Positions 26,215-35,942 of a DNA stretch of 64,000 nucleotides are shown here, one piece after another. Position numbers and translations under genes: made by a program. How positions within the stretch are numbered: the stretch's first letter is position 1; the number at the start of each line of letters is the position of its first letter. The stretch is from Kordia periserrulae (GTDB taxonomy: Bacteria; Bacteroidota; Bacteroidia; Flavobacteriales; Flavobacteriaceae), in assembly GCF_003054265.1 (NCBI RefSeq), contig NZ_QBKT01000002.1:1-64000 (forward strand), read 5' to 3'. The notes under the pieces are model-generated. The model was given only the letters and a program-made list of their open reading frames with translations, was not told the DNA's origin and did no database searches.

Positions 26215-27363
26215 ATGAAGAACGTATATTTTGACAGTGCAGCAACCACGCAAATTCGACCTGCGGTTGTCGATCGTATCAAAAAAGCTTTAGAAGAAAA
26301 CTTCGGTAATCCATCTTCTACACATAGTTTCGGACGCTCGTCTAAAACCTTAATTGAAACGGCACGTAAAACAATTGCAAAATATTTAAACGCTTCTCCG
26401 CAAGAAATCATTTTTACTTCGGGCGGAACCGAAGCTGATAATATGGTGTTGCGTTGTTCTGTGAGAGATTTGGGAGTTACTACCATTATTACATCACCAA
26501 TTGAGCATCATGCAGTATTGCATACGGTAGAACAATTGCGCGTGGAAAGTGATATCAAAGTTGCGTATGTGAAATTACAAGATTGCGGAACGCCAGATTA
26601 TGACGATTTGGAAGCTTTGTTGAAAGCAGACAATTCCAAAAAATTGGTAAGTTTGATGCATGTCAATAACGAAATCGGTAATTTGTTAGATGTGGACAGA
26701 GTCGCTAATATTTGTAAAGAATACGGCGCGTTGTTTCATTCAGACACGGTGCAATCTATTGGGCATTTTGAATGGGATTTACAAAAAACACCTGTTGATT
26801 TTTTAGCAGCCGCAGCACATAAATTTCACGGTCCAAAAGGAATTGGTTTTGCTTTTATTCGAAAAGATTCTGGCTTAAAACCGTTAATTTTTGGAGGTTC
26901 GCAAGAACGTGGATTCCGCGCAGGAACGGAAGCTGTTCACAATGTAGTTGGCTTGGAAGAAGCATTCCGTTTGGCGTATGACAATTTGGAAGAAGAAAAA
27001 AAGTACGTTGAAGATTTGAAAAAATACTTTATTGATGAACTCAAAAAAGTACTGCCAGGTGTAAAATTCAACGGAAACTGTCATGAAACCACCAAAAGCA
27101 CCTATACTTTGGTCAATGTTTGTTTGCCGCTCGATCAACAAAAAGCGTTGATGTTGTTGTTTCACATGGACTTAAAAGGCATCGCTTGCTCCAAAGGAAG
27201 CGCTTGTCAGTCGGGAAGTAGCAAAGGTTCACACGTATTGCGCGCTATTCTAAGCGATGAAGATTTGGAAAAACCGTCCTTACGTTTCTCTTTTTCAAAA
27301 TTCAACACCAAAGAAGAAATCGATTATGTAGTGCAAACGCTGCATGAATACGCAAATTCGTAG
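26215..27363 (+). CDS. Cysteine desulfurase (NifS/IscS family)
   Basis: A 382-residue class V aminotransferase. The PLP lysine is in AAAHKFHGPKGIGF and the sulfur-carrying cysteine in CSKGSACQSGSSKGSHVL; FGNPSSTHSFGR and TSGGTEADN are further family blocks. It takes sulfur from cysteine for Fe-S clusters or thiolation. The gene stands alone, without iscU or other assembly genes, so its acceptor cannot be told. Confidence 0.9.
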   Translation: MKNVYFDSAATTQIRPAVVDRIKKALEENFGNPSSTHSFGRSSKTLIETARKTIAKYLNASPQEIIFTSGGTEADNMVLRCSVRDLGVTTIITSPIEHHAVLHTVEQLRVESDIKVAYVKLQDCGTPDYDDLEALLKADNSKKLVSLMHVNNEIGNLLDVDRVANICKEYGALFHSDTVQSIGHFEWDLQKTPVDFLAAAAHKFHGPKGIGFAFIRKDSGLKPLIFGGSQERGFRAGTEAVHNVVGLEEAFRLAYDNLEEEKKYVEDLKKYFIDELKKVLPGVKFNGNCHETTKSTYTLVNVCLPLDQQKALMLLFHMDLKGIACSKGSACQSGSSKGSHVLRAILSDEDLEKPSLRFSFSKFNTKEEIDYVVQTLHEYANS

Positions 27364-27532
27364 GTTTTTTGATTGAAAGATTCAATAATTGAAGATTAAA
27401 AGATTTTTATTCGTCAAGCTGATAATAAGAGTAAGCAAAACATCAAAAATCGTAAATCGTACATCAAAAATCGAAAATATCTTTATATTGAAGCGATAAA
27501 AGCAAACCTTCTGTTTGAAACTTCAAAGCAAC

Positions 27533-29365
27533 ATGATTTCAGCCATCGCTTCTCAATCACGAACTTTCAGAATAGGATATATTCTCGTCTTGATAGTTGC
27601 GTTTATTGGAATTTACAGTGCAATTTTCGACAAAAAAGTCAGTCTTGGTGGCGACAATGCCAATTATTACATTTTAGGAACTGCCATTGCCAATGGTGAA
27701 GGATATGTCAATATTCATCATGCTGATAAAGAAGCACATTACCATTATCCGCCAGGATATCCAGTAATTATTGCAGGCGTCATCAAACTATTTTCAAATG
27801 ATGTTGGGAGTATCAAAATTGCCAACGGAATATTTCTCTTAGGCGCGATTTTACTATTGTTTTTTATCGTAAAAAAGCTTTCTCAAAATGATCATATTGC
27901 TTTTGCTGTGAGTGGTATTACACTGCTCAACTATCACATTTTAAGCTATTCTACGATTATGATGAGCGAAATTCCGTTTCTGTTTTTTTCGCTGTTGTGT
28001 ATTTGGCTGTTTCTTCGGATTGATTTCTCAAAATCGGTCTTCAAAAACTGGCAATTTCTCTTGTTAATCGTATTGCTTTCGTTTTCCTTTTACATTCGCT
28101 CTGTCGCGATTGCCTTGGCAGGAAGCATGATGTTATTTCTATTGCTAAAAAAACGATGGCGCTATCTTTTTACGCTCGTTGGCGGATTTATCTTGCTCTA
28201 TCTTCCATGGTTTTTTCGTGGAATGAACTCCACAGGAAACACCTATATTTCACAACTTTCCTTAAAAAATCCGTACCAACCTGAACTCGGAACAATCGGA
28301 ATCAAAGATATCTTTGAACGAATTTTTATCAATGCAGAACGCTACATCACCAAAGAAATTCCTTCGGGAATGGTGTCTTCCGCAGAGGTTGCGTATACCG
28401 ATATTTCTACACCAATGACAGAATGGTTGCTAGGTTTTTTATTGGTAATTTCAATCATTTTCGGAATCTATAAACTTTCAAAATTTCGTGTTTTCATTGC
28501 CTTGTACGTACTTGCTTTCTTCGCGATATTGTTGGTGTGGCCTAGTGTTTGGTACGGAACGCGCTTTATGTTGCCGTTAGTACCGATACTACTATTTTTA
28601 GCTGTTTTTGGAATGATTCAAACTGTCAAATGGCTTTGTGTGAACATTTCATCTAAACATTCAAAAAAAATGGTTCCGCTTGTTGCAATTGTTGGTTTGA
28701 GTAGTTGGAGTTTTTTCTACGGAAGTGCGTCCATTTCCAAGCTAAAAGAAAACGCCACTTTTGTATATGCTGATAATTATAAAAACTATTTCGCACTTGC
28801 CGATTGGATACAAAAAAATGCTGCGGATACTTCTGTAACTGCTGTGCGAAAAGAAGGCTTGTTTTATCTGTTCTCAAAAAAATATGTGACTAATTTTCAG
28901 CGAACGCCCGACAGAGAAGCACAAATTGAATACTTGAAAGAAAAAAACGTACGCTATGTAGTGGTAGACCAGTTAGGCTATTCGTCTACAAGTGCCTATT
29001 TAGTGCCTGCAATTGACCGTTATCCGAATAAATTCAAAACGGTAAAAATGTTATCGAATCCGAATACGTATCTGATGAAATTTACACCAGAATTAGGCTA
29101 TTGGGGCGATTGGAAAGACGAACAACGAAATGGTTTTGGAACCTATCTTTGGGAAGATGGACAAAAATACGAAGGCAATTGGCAGGATAATGTGCGACAT
29201 GGAACAGGAAAACTCTATTTTAGCAACGGTGAAGTGTTAGAAGGAACTTGGACACAAGGAAAATTGAACGGAGAAGTGGTGAAAAAAGATAAAAACGGCA
29301 AAATTATCGAAAGAAGTATGTATCAAAACAATGAAAAAGTGGAAGTGACGTATGAGGCTAACTAA
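27533..29365 (+). CDS. Membrane glycosyltransferase (GT-C/GT39-like) with C-terminal MORN repeats
   Basis: A 610-residue protein. The first two thirds form a dolichyl-phosphate-mannosyltransferase-like GT-C domain: a first helix at about 10-30, GGDNANYYILGTAIANGEGY with the conserved Asp, YHYPPGYPVIIAG, and some ten further helices. From about residue 520 come three MORN repeats (YWGDWKDEQRNGFGTY, YEGNWQDNVRHGTGKLY, LEGTWTQGKLNGEV). I chose the ATG at 27533, since a TTG at 27515 only adds six residues. The next gene, a GT2 enzyme, overlaps by 14 bases and may supply the lipid-linked sugar donor. Confidence 0.85.
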   Translation: MISAIASQSRTFRIGYILVLIVAFIGIYSAIFDKKVSLGGDNANYYILGTAIANGEGYVNIHHADKEAHYHYPPGYPVIIAGVIKLFSNDVGSIKIANGIFLLGAILLLFFIVKKLSQNDHIAFAVSGITLLNYHILSYSTIMMSEIPFLFFSLLCIWLFLRIDFSKSVFKNWQFLLLIVLLSFSFYIRSVAIALAGSMMLFLLLKKRWRYLFTLVGGFILLYLPWFFRGMNSTGNTYISQLSLKNPYQPELGTIGIKDIFERIFINAERYITKEIPSGMVSSAEVAYTDISTPMTEWLLGFLLVISIIFGIYKLSKFRVFIALYVLAFFAILLVWPSVWYGTRFMLPLVPILLFLAVFGMIQTVKWLCVNISSKHSKKMVPLVAIVGLSSWSFFYGSASISKLKENATFVYADNYKNYFALADWIQKNAADTSVTAVRKEGLFYLFSKKYVTNFQRTPDREAQIEYLKEKNVRYVVVDQLGYSSTSAYLVPAIDRYPNKFKTVKMLSNPNTYLMKFTPELGYWGDWKDEQRNGFGTYLWEDGQKYEGNWQDNVRHGTGKLYFSNGEVLEGTWTQGKLNGEVVKKDKNGKIIERSMYQNNEKVEVTYEAN

Positions 29366-30077
29366 ACTTTCGATTATCATTCCGGTGTATAACGAAGCGG
29401 CAACGGTTTTGGAGATTTTAAACAAGATTAAGTCCGTACAACTGATACATAATATCAAAAAAGAATTCGTCATTGTTGATGACGGTTCTCAAGATGCTTC
29501 CAAACAGTTGGTTCATCATTTCATCAACGAAAATCCGACACTAGACATTCAATATCACGAACACGAGGAAAATCAAGGAAAAGGCGCGTCTATTCAAACA
29601 GGAATTTCAAATGCTACAGGTGAATTTCTCATCATTCAAGATGCGGATTTGGAATACAATCCAGCAGAATACAATGTGTTGCTCCAACCCATTTTAGACG
29701 ATGTGGCAGATGTTGTGTACGGTTCGCGCTTTCTCAAAAAAGAAAAAAAACGAACTTCTTATTTCTGGCATTACAACGCGAATAAATTTTTGACGTTTCT
29801 TTCCAATATATTTTCAGGTTTGAAGCTTACGGACATGGAAACGTGCTATAAGTTGTTGAATTCAGAAATCGTAAAAAAAATTCAGTTATCAGAAAAACGC
29901 TTTGGTTTTGAACCCGAAGTCACAGCGAAACTAGCAAGAATCAAAGGAATTCGCGTCAAAGAAGTGAGTATTTCCTATGAAAGTCGCCGATACAATGAAG
30001 GCAAAAAAATAGGCTGGAAAGACGGCGTGCGCGCCATCTATTGTATTGTAAAATACGGTTTGTTTCGGATGAATTGA
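29352..30077 (+). CDS. GT2 glycosyltransferase (polyprenyl-phosphate sugar synthase type)
   Basis: A 241-residue GT-A enzyme: LSIIIPVYNEAATVLEIL at the N-terminus, VIVDDGSQDAS, and the DXD-like DADLEYNP. The pattern FLKKEKKRTSYFWHYNANKFLTFL with DMETCYKL is typical of DPM1/polyprenyl-phosphate glycosyltransferases. No membrane tail is visible. It overlaps the GT-C gene by 14 bases, so the pair probably makes and uses one lipid-linked sugar. Confidence 0.85.
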   Translation: MRLTKLSIIIPVYNEAATVLEILNKIKSVQLIHNIKKEFVIVDDGSQDASKQLVHHFINENPTLDIQYHEHEENQGKGASIQTGISNATGEFLIIQDADLEYNPAEYNVLLQPILDDVADVVYGSRFLKKEKKRTSYFWHYNANKFLTFLSNIFSGLKLTDMETCYKLLNSEIVKKIQLSEKRFGFEPEVTAKLARIKGIRVKEVSISYESRRYNEGKKIGWKDGVRAIYCIVKYGLFRMN

Positions 30078-30130
30078 AATGTTAACGAGCGTGATTTTTA
30101 ATAAAATATATAATCTTTAAAAATGTCAAA

Positions 30131-30149
30131 TCGAGCGCAGTCGAGATTG
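30131..30149. repeat. Dispersed short repeat (TCGAGCGCAGTCGAGAT)
   Basis: One of three near-identical copies in the window; the others are at 30924-30945 and 36168-36189. Each has an imperfect inverted structure (ATCGAG...CTCGAT type) and lies between genes. Confidence 0.7.
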
Positions 30150-30191
30150 CTTTGAAAAAAAAACACGGATATTTTCCACGACTTTTATAGC

Positions 30192-30839
30192 TTATAGTTT
30201 CTCTTCATACGGAAACTTTCTACTCGCAATTCGCATCATTTTATTGATGATATTCTTAGTGTTTTTTCCTGATTTACGATTGATGATTTTTTCGTAGCGC
30301 CACAACAATTTCCCCGTATCTTTATTGCTCAGTTTAATGATAATTTTCCCGTAATCGGACTTTCCTTTTAAATACGTAATCAAATCAAAAGAGGTGTCTA
30401 CTTCTTCGGAAATCAAAAGTCGAGAAGTAAGTGAGCCGCTGACAATTGCATCTACTTTTAATATTTTGCAAAGTTCTTGCGGAGCGTAAATATCCAAATC
30501 TTCTATCGTAATTTCCGCTTTTTTCAACAAACGATTGGTGGTTTTGATATCTTGAAATTCAATTTTGAGCTTCTTTTTACGTTTTCTGTCTAAAAAATAA
30601 CTTTCCAGCGCTTGTTGCACGGCAACACCTTCTCGTTCTTCCAATTCAGCAATTTGTGCTTCGCTATACGTTTTTTTATCTGACTTTAAATCGAGCGTCG
30701 TTTGAAACGGAAGAATCGCCACAATTTTATGATCTTTCGACAATTCTTCAAATGAATCGCTTACATAAATCTTTTTCTGCGCATTGGCAAATGGAACATT
30801 CACACAAAATAATAGAAATATAAAAACAATCTTTTTCAT
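30192..30839 (-). CDS. Secreted or periplasmic protein, unknown (CsgG/LpoB-like trace)
   Basis: A 215-residue protein with a signal peptide (cut after FANAQ). The mature part has VAILPFQTTL, a charged helix, VDAIVSGSLTSRL and KLLWRYEK, a pattern that recalls the alpha/beta fold of CsgG or LpoB-type periplasmic proteins, but I cannot prove it. A very basic tail follows. It lies downstream of the TonB receptor on the same strand, 106 bases away. Confidence 0.6.
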   Translation of the reverse strand: MKKIVFIFLLFCVNVPFANAQKKIYVSDSFEELSKDHKIVAILPFQTTLDLKSDKKTYSEAQIAELEEREGVAVQQALESYFLDRKRKKKLKIEFQDIKTTNRLLKKAEITIEDLDIYAPQELCKILKVDAIVSGSLTSRLLISEEVDTSFDLITYLKGKSDYGKIIIKLSNKDTGKLLWRYEKIINRKSGKNTKNIINKMMRIASRKFPYEEKL

Positions 30840-30923
30840 TTTTTTACTTTTTGATTTCTTGAGTTGTAGAGTCTTTGAGTTTTACTGAAAACTGCAACTA
30901 ATACCCAACACCTAAAACTTGTC

Positions 30924-30945
30924 ACATCGAGCGCAGTCGAGATGC
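30924..30945. repeat. Dispersed short repeat, second copy
   Basis: The copy reads CATCGAGCGCAGTCGAGATG within GTCACA...CTAAAA and touches the 3' end of the TonB receptor gene. Confidence 0.7.
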
Positions 30946-33419
30946 TAAAACCTCACATTCATCTTCACATTAAACACACGTCCTGTTAAGAAATTCGGAA
31001 TTCCGAATTGGCGTTTGGTATACACATCACGAACCCACGTATTGGTAATGGTATTGAAGGTATCAAACACATTGAAAATCTCAAAACCGATACTGGCATC
31101 TTTGAAGCTCGACAACCAATGTCCTTTGTTAAACTGCTTGTCTTTGTCCACCAATACATATGAAAAACCTACGTCCACACGTTTGTAGTCAGGTAATTCG
31201 CTTTGAAACAAATACGGATCGGCATAACTCGGCGAGCCACCTGGTAATCCTGTATTGTATGTCAAATTCAAATACAATTTCAAATTCGGAATCTTACGCA
31301 TGTAATCTTGAAACAACACTGCAAACTTCATGCGTTGATCGGTTGGTCGTCGAATAAATCCGCGATTGTTGATGTTTTCTTCAGTACGTAAATAGCCAAA
31401 ACTCACCCAACTTTCTGTTCCAGGTACAAATTCACCATTCAAACGCATGTCCAAACCATAGGCAAAGGCTTCTGCATTGTTATCCGCTCTATAGCGAATT
31501 CGAACATTTTCAAGCGTATAGGCATTGACATTTGATAGGTTTTTATAATAGGCTTCTGTAGTCAATTTAAACGGACGTTTCCACAGTTTAAAACTATAAT
31601 CATTCCCCAAAACAACATGAATGGATTGCTGTGCTTTTACATTCGGATTCACAACACCGTCAAATGCTCTCAATTCCCTGTAAAATGGCGGCTGATGGTA
31701 GAATCCTCCTGACAAACGGAACAACATGTCTTGCTCCCAATCGGGTTTGATAGCAATTTGCGCTCTTGGACTCACCACAGCTTGCGTTTTACTTTGAATT
31801 CCGTCGCCATTCACTGTCCAACTGTGCGCGCGAACACCCACATTGGTGTACAACTCGTGTTTGCCCAATTTTGATTGCTTGCTCCATTGTACATATCCAG
31901 AAACACGGTCAATTTGTGTATTGTTGCGTGCACGAATGGATTGAAAAGGTGCTAACGGACCTTCAAAAGCTTCATACGGTTGATTGTTGCTAAATTCTGG
32001 AAATGGCGGGCGAATAGAAAATCCTGCAGAATCAATCACTTCCCATTCAATCAAACGGTCGCGAATGTCTTCGTGTGTGTATTTTATTCCCCAATCTATT
32101 TGGTTTTCGTCGTTTTCTATTTCGTACGTTCCTTTGTGTTCTACGTTTACAATTAAGGCATCCAAGTCGTTTCTTCCGTGATTTAGCTGCGAACCAATTC
32201 CTTCGCTAAATTCAACTTCACCCAAATTTTCATCACCAATATTTGAGTTTACTTCGCCCAAACGATATTGTGCCAAAATGTCAAAATGCTCTTGTTCTGT
32301 CGTGTGATACGTTGATGCGATGAATTTTAGTGTGACATCATCATTTAAGAAATAATTTGCCTTCAACGCTCCAAAATACGTTCGGTAACGGTCTTCTTCG
32401 CGTCCTTGATAGAAAATTAACAGCGCAATTGGATCTTGAAGAGTTCCAAAATTGGTTTGTCGCGTCAAGGGTTCGTAATCGTAATCGTTCAGTGAAATAT
32501 TCCCTAAAAAGTTCAAGTGAAATTTATCCGAGAATTTATACGTTAAATACGTTTGGAAGTCCGTAAAACGAGGTCTAAAGTTCGTTTCAGTTTGACGGCT
32601 GTTTACTAGTAGACTATTATCGCGAAAACGAATCCCAGAAATGGTTGAAAATTTACTATCGTTGCTTGAAGTTTCAATAGAAGCGCTTCCGCCCAATAAA
32701 CTCAGGTTGACTCTTCCGCCAAAACTCACAGGTCTTCGGTAGGTAATATCTAATACAGAAGATAATTTATCGCCAAACTTCGCTTGAAATCCTCCCGCAG
32801 AAAAGTCTACGTTTTGCACCATATCGGTATTTACAAAACTCAATCCTTCTTGCTGTCCCGAACGAATTAAAAACGGACGATAGACTTCAATTTCATTCAC
32901 ATATACTAAGTTTTCATCGTAATTTCCACCACGCACCGAATATTGTGTACTCAATTCGTTGTTATTGCTTACACCAGGAAGCGACATGATGAGATTTTCC
33001 ACCCCAGGATTGGCACCTGGAATTAAACGTACGGTTTCTGCGGACAATGTGGTAATTCCTTCTACTGTTTTCCGTTTGCGAGAATCAATCACTACCGCGC
33101 CAATTTGCTCCGCAGTGGTTGACATTACGGGATAAAACTCGTAATCTTCTCCGTTTTTGAGTTGCACCGTAACCGTAATGGTTTTGTGGGCAATATGTGT
33201 AAAAGTTAGCGTGACTTTTTCGTCGGAAGGAATCACGATTTTATAAAAACCATTTTTGTTGGTTTGTGTTCCTGTGCCGACAGATGTTTTGATATTTACG
33301 GCGTCAATAGGTTGATTATTGCCATCTAAAATAACGCCTCTTACCGTTCCTGTTTGCGCTACAAGAAAGCTAGCAAACAATAAAAAGCATACGAAAAGCG
33401 TGCAACGTGTGGGTTTCAA
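30945..33419 (-). CDS. TonB-dependent outer membrane receptor
   Basis: An 824-residue receptor with a signal peptide (cut after FLVAQ), a carboxypeptidase-regulatory-like domain (about 22-110: GTVRGVILDGNNQPIDAVNI) and a plug (VIDSRKRKTVEGITTLSAETVRLIPG, then GGNYDENLVYVNEIEVYRP). The rest is a 22-strand barrel that ends in an aromatic residue (NVRF). It lacks a SusD partner, so it is probably not a glycan-type SusC. It starts 6 bases after the M23 peptidase gene, and both are likely co-transcribed. The substrate is unknown. Confidence 0.9.
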   Translation of the reverse strand: MKPTRCTLFVCFLLFASFLVAQTGTVRGVILDGNNQPIDAVNIKTSVGTGTQTNKNGFYKIVIPSDEKVTLTFTHIAHKTITVTVQLKNGEDYEFYPVMSTTAEQIGAVVIDSRKRKTVEGITTLSAETVRLIPGANPGVENLIMSLPGVSNNNELSTQYSVRGGNYDENLVYVNEIEVYRPFLIRSGQQEGLSFVNTDMVQNVDFSAGGFQAKFGDKLSSVLDITYRRPVSFGGRVNLSLLGGSASIETSSNDSKFSTISGIRFRDNSLLVNSRQTETNFRPRFTDFQTYLTYKFSDKFHLNFLGNISLNDYDYEPLTRQTNFGTLQDPIALLIFYQGREEDRYRTYFGALKANYFLNDDVTLKFIASTYHTTEQEHFDILAQYRLGEVNSNIGDENLGEVEFSEGIGSQLNHGRNDLDALIVNVEHKGTYEIENDENQIDWGIKYTHEDIRDRLIEWEVIDSAGFSIRPPFPEFSNNQPYEAFEGPLAPFQSIRARNNTQIDRVSGYVQWSKQSKLGKHELYTNVGVRAHSWTVNGDGIQSKTQAVVSPRAQIAIKPDWEQDMLFRLSGGFYHQPPFYRELRAFDGVVNPNVKAQQSIHVVLGNDYSFKLWKRPFKLTTEAYYKNLSNVNAYTLENVRIRYRADNNAEAFAYGLDMRLNGEFVPGTESWVSFGYLRTEENINNRGFIRRPTDQRMKFAVLFQDYMRKIPNLKLYLNLTYNTGLPGGSPSYADPYLFQSELPDYKRVDVGFSYVLVDKDKQFNKGHWLSSFKDASIGFEIFNVFDTFNTITNTWVRDVYTKRQFGIPNFLTGRVFNVKMNVRF

Positions 33420-33424
33420 TAGTA

Positions 33425-35125
33425 TTAGTTTTTGGTTTTTCTATAAAATGTGCTGGTAAATGTAGTATTATTTCCAACATTATCAGTAACGATTAATTTT
33501 AAATTATGTTTTGCTTCGGTAAAATTTACATCGTCAAAATCGTAGGTCAGCAAGTCTTTTTTCGGGTCGTACTCAAATAAAATCCATTTTCCATTAATGG
33601 TTCCACGAAAACTGCGTATGCCTGAAAGATCATCGCTTATTTTTACTTTTAGCTGTTTTTTGTTGGAAATCCATTTGTCGTTAGCAAAATTGACAGGTTT
33701 TACCGTTGGCGGAATGGAATCTTTGACTAAAAAATACGTTCCCAAACTTTTAGTACTGGTCGTGAATTTGGTATCTTTCTTTTTAGTTGTGCTGTAGGAA
33801 GGTTTGTTTTTTCTGTCCAAACTCGCTATGAATAGTTTTTTGCGCTCTTCGGCGGAATACTTGGAAACATCGAATGAAATAGTGATATTTTTATGCGCAG
33901 GCACGTTTTCGTTATGAATAATATAGCGTCCGTCTTTGTCTTTGGACAAGTCGAAATAAAAATCTTCGTAAAAGGTGTTTTTCGGAATATACACACTTAC
34001 ATCGCCTTCTTTTAAAGAATGTTCTGCATTTTGTGTAATCAAATGGTTGGTAACGATTTCTTTTTTCTGCTGCGTAACATTTTGCTTTTTTCCTACGACA
34101 GGAATCGTGATGGTGGTCATGTTATTTTTAAAATCCTTCACTTTTAGCACTATGGTATATTCTTTTCCTTCTTCAACAAGAACACGTCCGTTATTGACGA
34201 CATTTTTATAAATGCTCAATTTATTAGACGGAAGCAAAAAGCAACGTTGTATGCGTTGTTTTAAGGTTTTAAATCGCGCATAATCTATCAATGCATTGAT
34301 GTATCTTGATTCGCTAAACGCAAATTTGTTAAACGTATAGCTGAAATTTTTCTTGCCATCTACAAAACTTTCAACTTGATACACACCGTTTTTATTAAAG
34401 GCTAAATCTTGTCGGTCGTACGAATTGATTCCAAAGCCAATTTCGCCAGAAGCATACACTTTTGAAGCAATATAACTATGATTTTTTTTTCCTTTTTGCA
34501 ATTGTAATTGCACCATATTATCTGAAGCGTTGACTTGCGCATCTTTCGACAGCGCATAGGCAAACACACCATTTACCGTAGGATGATGCGAATCTTTTAC
34601 ATCAATGCCAAACAACATCGGATTCATTGGTTTGGAGTTTGCATCGCGAATTTCGAAGTGCAAATGCGGTCCGCCAGAAGAGCCACTATTTCCAGAATAC
34701 GCAATGACTTCTCCTTTTTTTACGGTTAATTCAGACGGTTTTGGGTACAATTGAATCTCGTAACTTTCTTTGGCGTATTGTTGTTTCTTTAAATAGGCTT
34801 CTAACTTTGGCGAAAGTTTCTTTAAATGTGCATATACAGATGTATGACCGCTGGAATGTGTTACGTAAAGTGCTTTTCCAAATCCCCAATGTTGAATTTT
34901 AATTCGCGACACATATCCATCGCCAATGGCAAATACTTCAAAACCTTCTTTTTGTTTCGTTTTAATGTCAATTCCTGAATGAAAATGATTGCTTCGCAAT
35001 TCGCCAAAAGTTCCAGATAATATGATTGGAATATCTAACGGCGATCGAAAATCAGGCGTATTGATTTTTTGTTGAGAAAAGGCAAAAGAAAAGAAAAGTA
35101 AAAAAATATAAAACAATCTGTACAT
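33425..35125 (-). CDS. M23-family metallopeptidase (LytM type)
   Basis: A 566-residue secreted protein with a signal peptide (cut at about residue 17, FAFSQQ). The LytM peptidase lies at the N-terminus: His49 and Asp53 in HFHSGIDIK, and HLHFEIRD at about residue 155. The remaining 400 residues are Ig-like or strand-rich regions that probably bind the cell wall or other proteins. It should cut peptidoglycan cross-links. Placed directly before the TonB receptor. Confidence 0.88.
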   Translation of the reverse strand: MYRLFYIFLLFFSFAFSQQKINTPDFRSPLDIPIILSGTFGELRSNHFHSGIDIKTKQKEGFEVFAIGDGYVSRIKIQHWGFGKALYVTHSSGHTSVYAHLKKLSPKLEAYLKKQQYAKESYEIQLYPKPSELTVKKGEVIAYSGNSGSSGGPHLHFEIRDANSKPMNPMLFGIDVKDSHHPTVNGVFAYALSKDAQVNASDNMVQLQLQKGKKNHSYIASKVYASGEIGFGINSYDRQDLAFNKNGVYQVESFVDGKKNFSYTFNKFAFSESRYINALIDYARFKTLKQRIQRCFLLPSNKLSIYKNVVNNGRVLVEEGKEYTIVLKVKDFKNNMTTITIPVVGKKQNVTQQKKEIVTNHLITQNAEHSLKEGDVSVYIPKNTFYEDFYFDLSKDKDGRYIIHNENVPAHKNITISFDVSKYSAEERKKLFIASLDRKNKPSYSTTKKKDTKFTTSTKSLGTYFLVKDSIPPTVKPVNFANDKWISNKKQLKVKISDDLSGIRSFRGTINGKWILFEYDPKKDLLTYDFDDVNFTEAKHNLKLIVTDNVGNNTTFTSTFYRKTKN

Positions 35126-35251
35126 AAATCAAAAATGCGTTTGAGCAGCTAAAATAGCTAATACTTAGTTAATTTGGAATCTTTAAATTCAAAAACTACA
35201 CCAAAAAAAGTGAGAATCTTAAAGCATTACTTTAAATAATGTTAAAAACCC

Positions 35252-35282
35252 TTGCGAACTAATTTTATGAATGCTAAATTTG
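35252..35282 (+). promoter_or_regulatory. Promoter (TTG / TAAATTTG) of the coiled-coil/zapA operon
   Basis: TTG at 35252-35254 and TAAATTTG at 35275-35282 are separated by 20 bases, and the box lies 27 bases before the first start codon. Confidence 0.6.
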
Positions 35283-35309
35283 TAACCATACGCATTGAAT
35301 AAAAATGTA

Positions 35310-35600
35310 ATGAATAGTACTTTGAAAATCGTTGATTCTCTTGAAAATAGAGTGAGTAAGATGCTTCACAGACTAGAAGTTTTGGAGCAAAAAAATCAAC
35401 AACTACGTCAAGAATTAGCCAATTCAAAGGAAGCATCGCAGCGTTTGCAACAAGAAATCTCACAGTGGGAAGAAAAGTACAATTCGCTGAAAATTGCAAA
35501 TTCAATGCTTGGCAGTGATACAAACAAAAAAGAAGCTAAGCTTAAAATAAATACATTAATTCGGCAAATTGACCATTGTATTGCACAATTGGCTGAATGA
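35310..35600 (+). CDS. Coiled-coil protein, ZapB-like, beside zapA
   Basis: A 96-residue protein that is almost wholly coiled coil (heptads through VSKMLHRLEVLEQKNQQLRQ to WEEKYNSLK). Such a protein is regularly encoded just before zapA in Bacteroidota and may act with it at the division ring. The ATG at 35310 is preferred to a TTG at 35295. Division role inferred from position only. Confidence 0.7.
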   Translation: MNSTLKIVDSLENRVSKMLHRLEVLEQKNQQLRQELANSKEASQRLQQEISQWEEKYNSLKIANSMLGSDTNKKEAKLKINTLIRQIDHCIAQLAE

Positions 35601-35621
35601 TAAAGTGAGTTCTTTACAACT

Positions 35622-35912
35622 ATGGACAACAAGCTCAAAATAAAGCTTTCTATTGCAGATAGAGTCTATCCGCTAACCATTTCAGCAAGCCAAGAAGAAG
35701 GGTTGCGAAAAGCGGCTAAAAAGATAGAAGCTATGATAAAACAGTTTGAGCAAAGTTATGCGGTAAGAGATAAGCAAGATGTACTTGCCATGTGTGCCTT
35801 GCAGTTTGCAGCACAAGTAGAGCAAAAAGTCATAGATAAGGATTCCAACCAAAAAGCATTAGAAGAAAAGCTAACCGCGCTCGATGATTTACTGAAAGCG
35901 CATCTTAGCTAA
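35622..35912 (+). CDS. zapA: Cell division protein ZapA
   Basis: A 96-residue protein with the ZapA pattern: KIKLSIADRVYPLTISASQEE at the start, then a long helix (EGLRKAAKKIEAMIKQFEQSY) with a helical second half that forms the tetramer core. It stabilises FtsZ filaments. A 6S RNA candidate follows, a neighbourhood also known from proteobacteria (zapA-ssrS). Confidence 0.88.
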   Translation: MDNKLKIKLSIADRVYPLTISASQEEGLRKAAKKIEAMIKQFEQSYAVRDKQDVLAMCALQFAAQVEQKVIDKDSNQKALEEKLTALDDLLKAHLS

Positions 35913-35942
35913 TAAGTTCTGTAAAATATATAATAGGTTACT

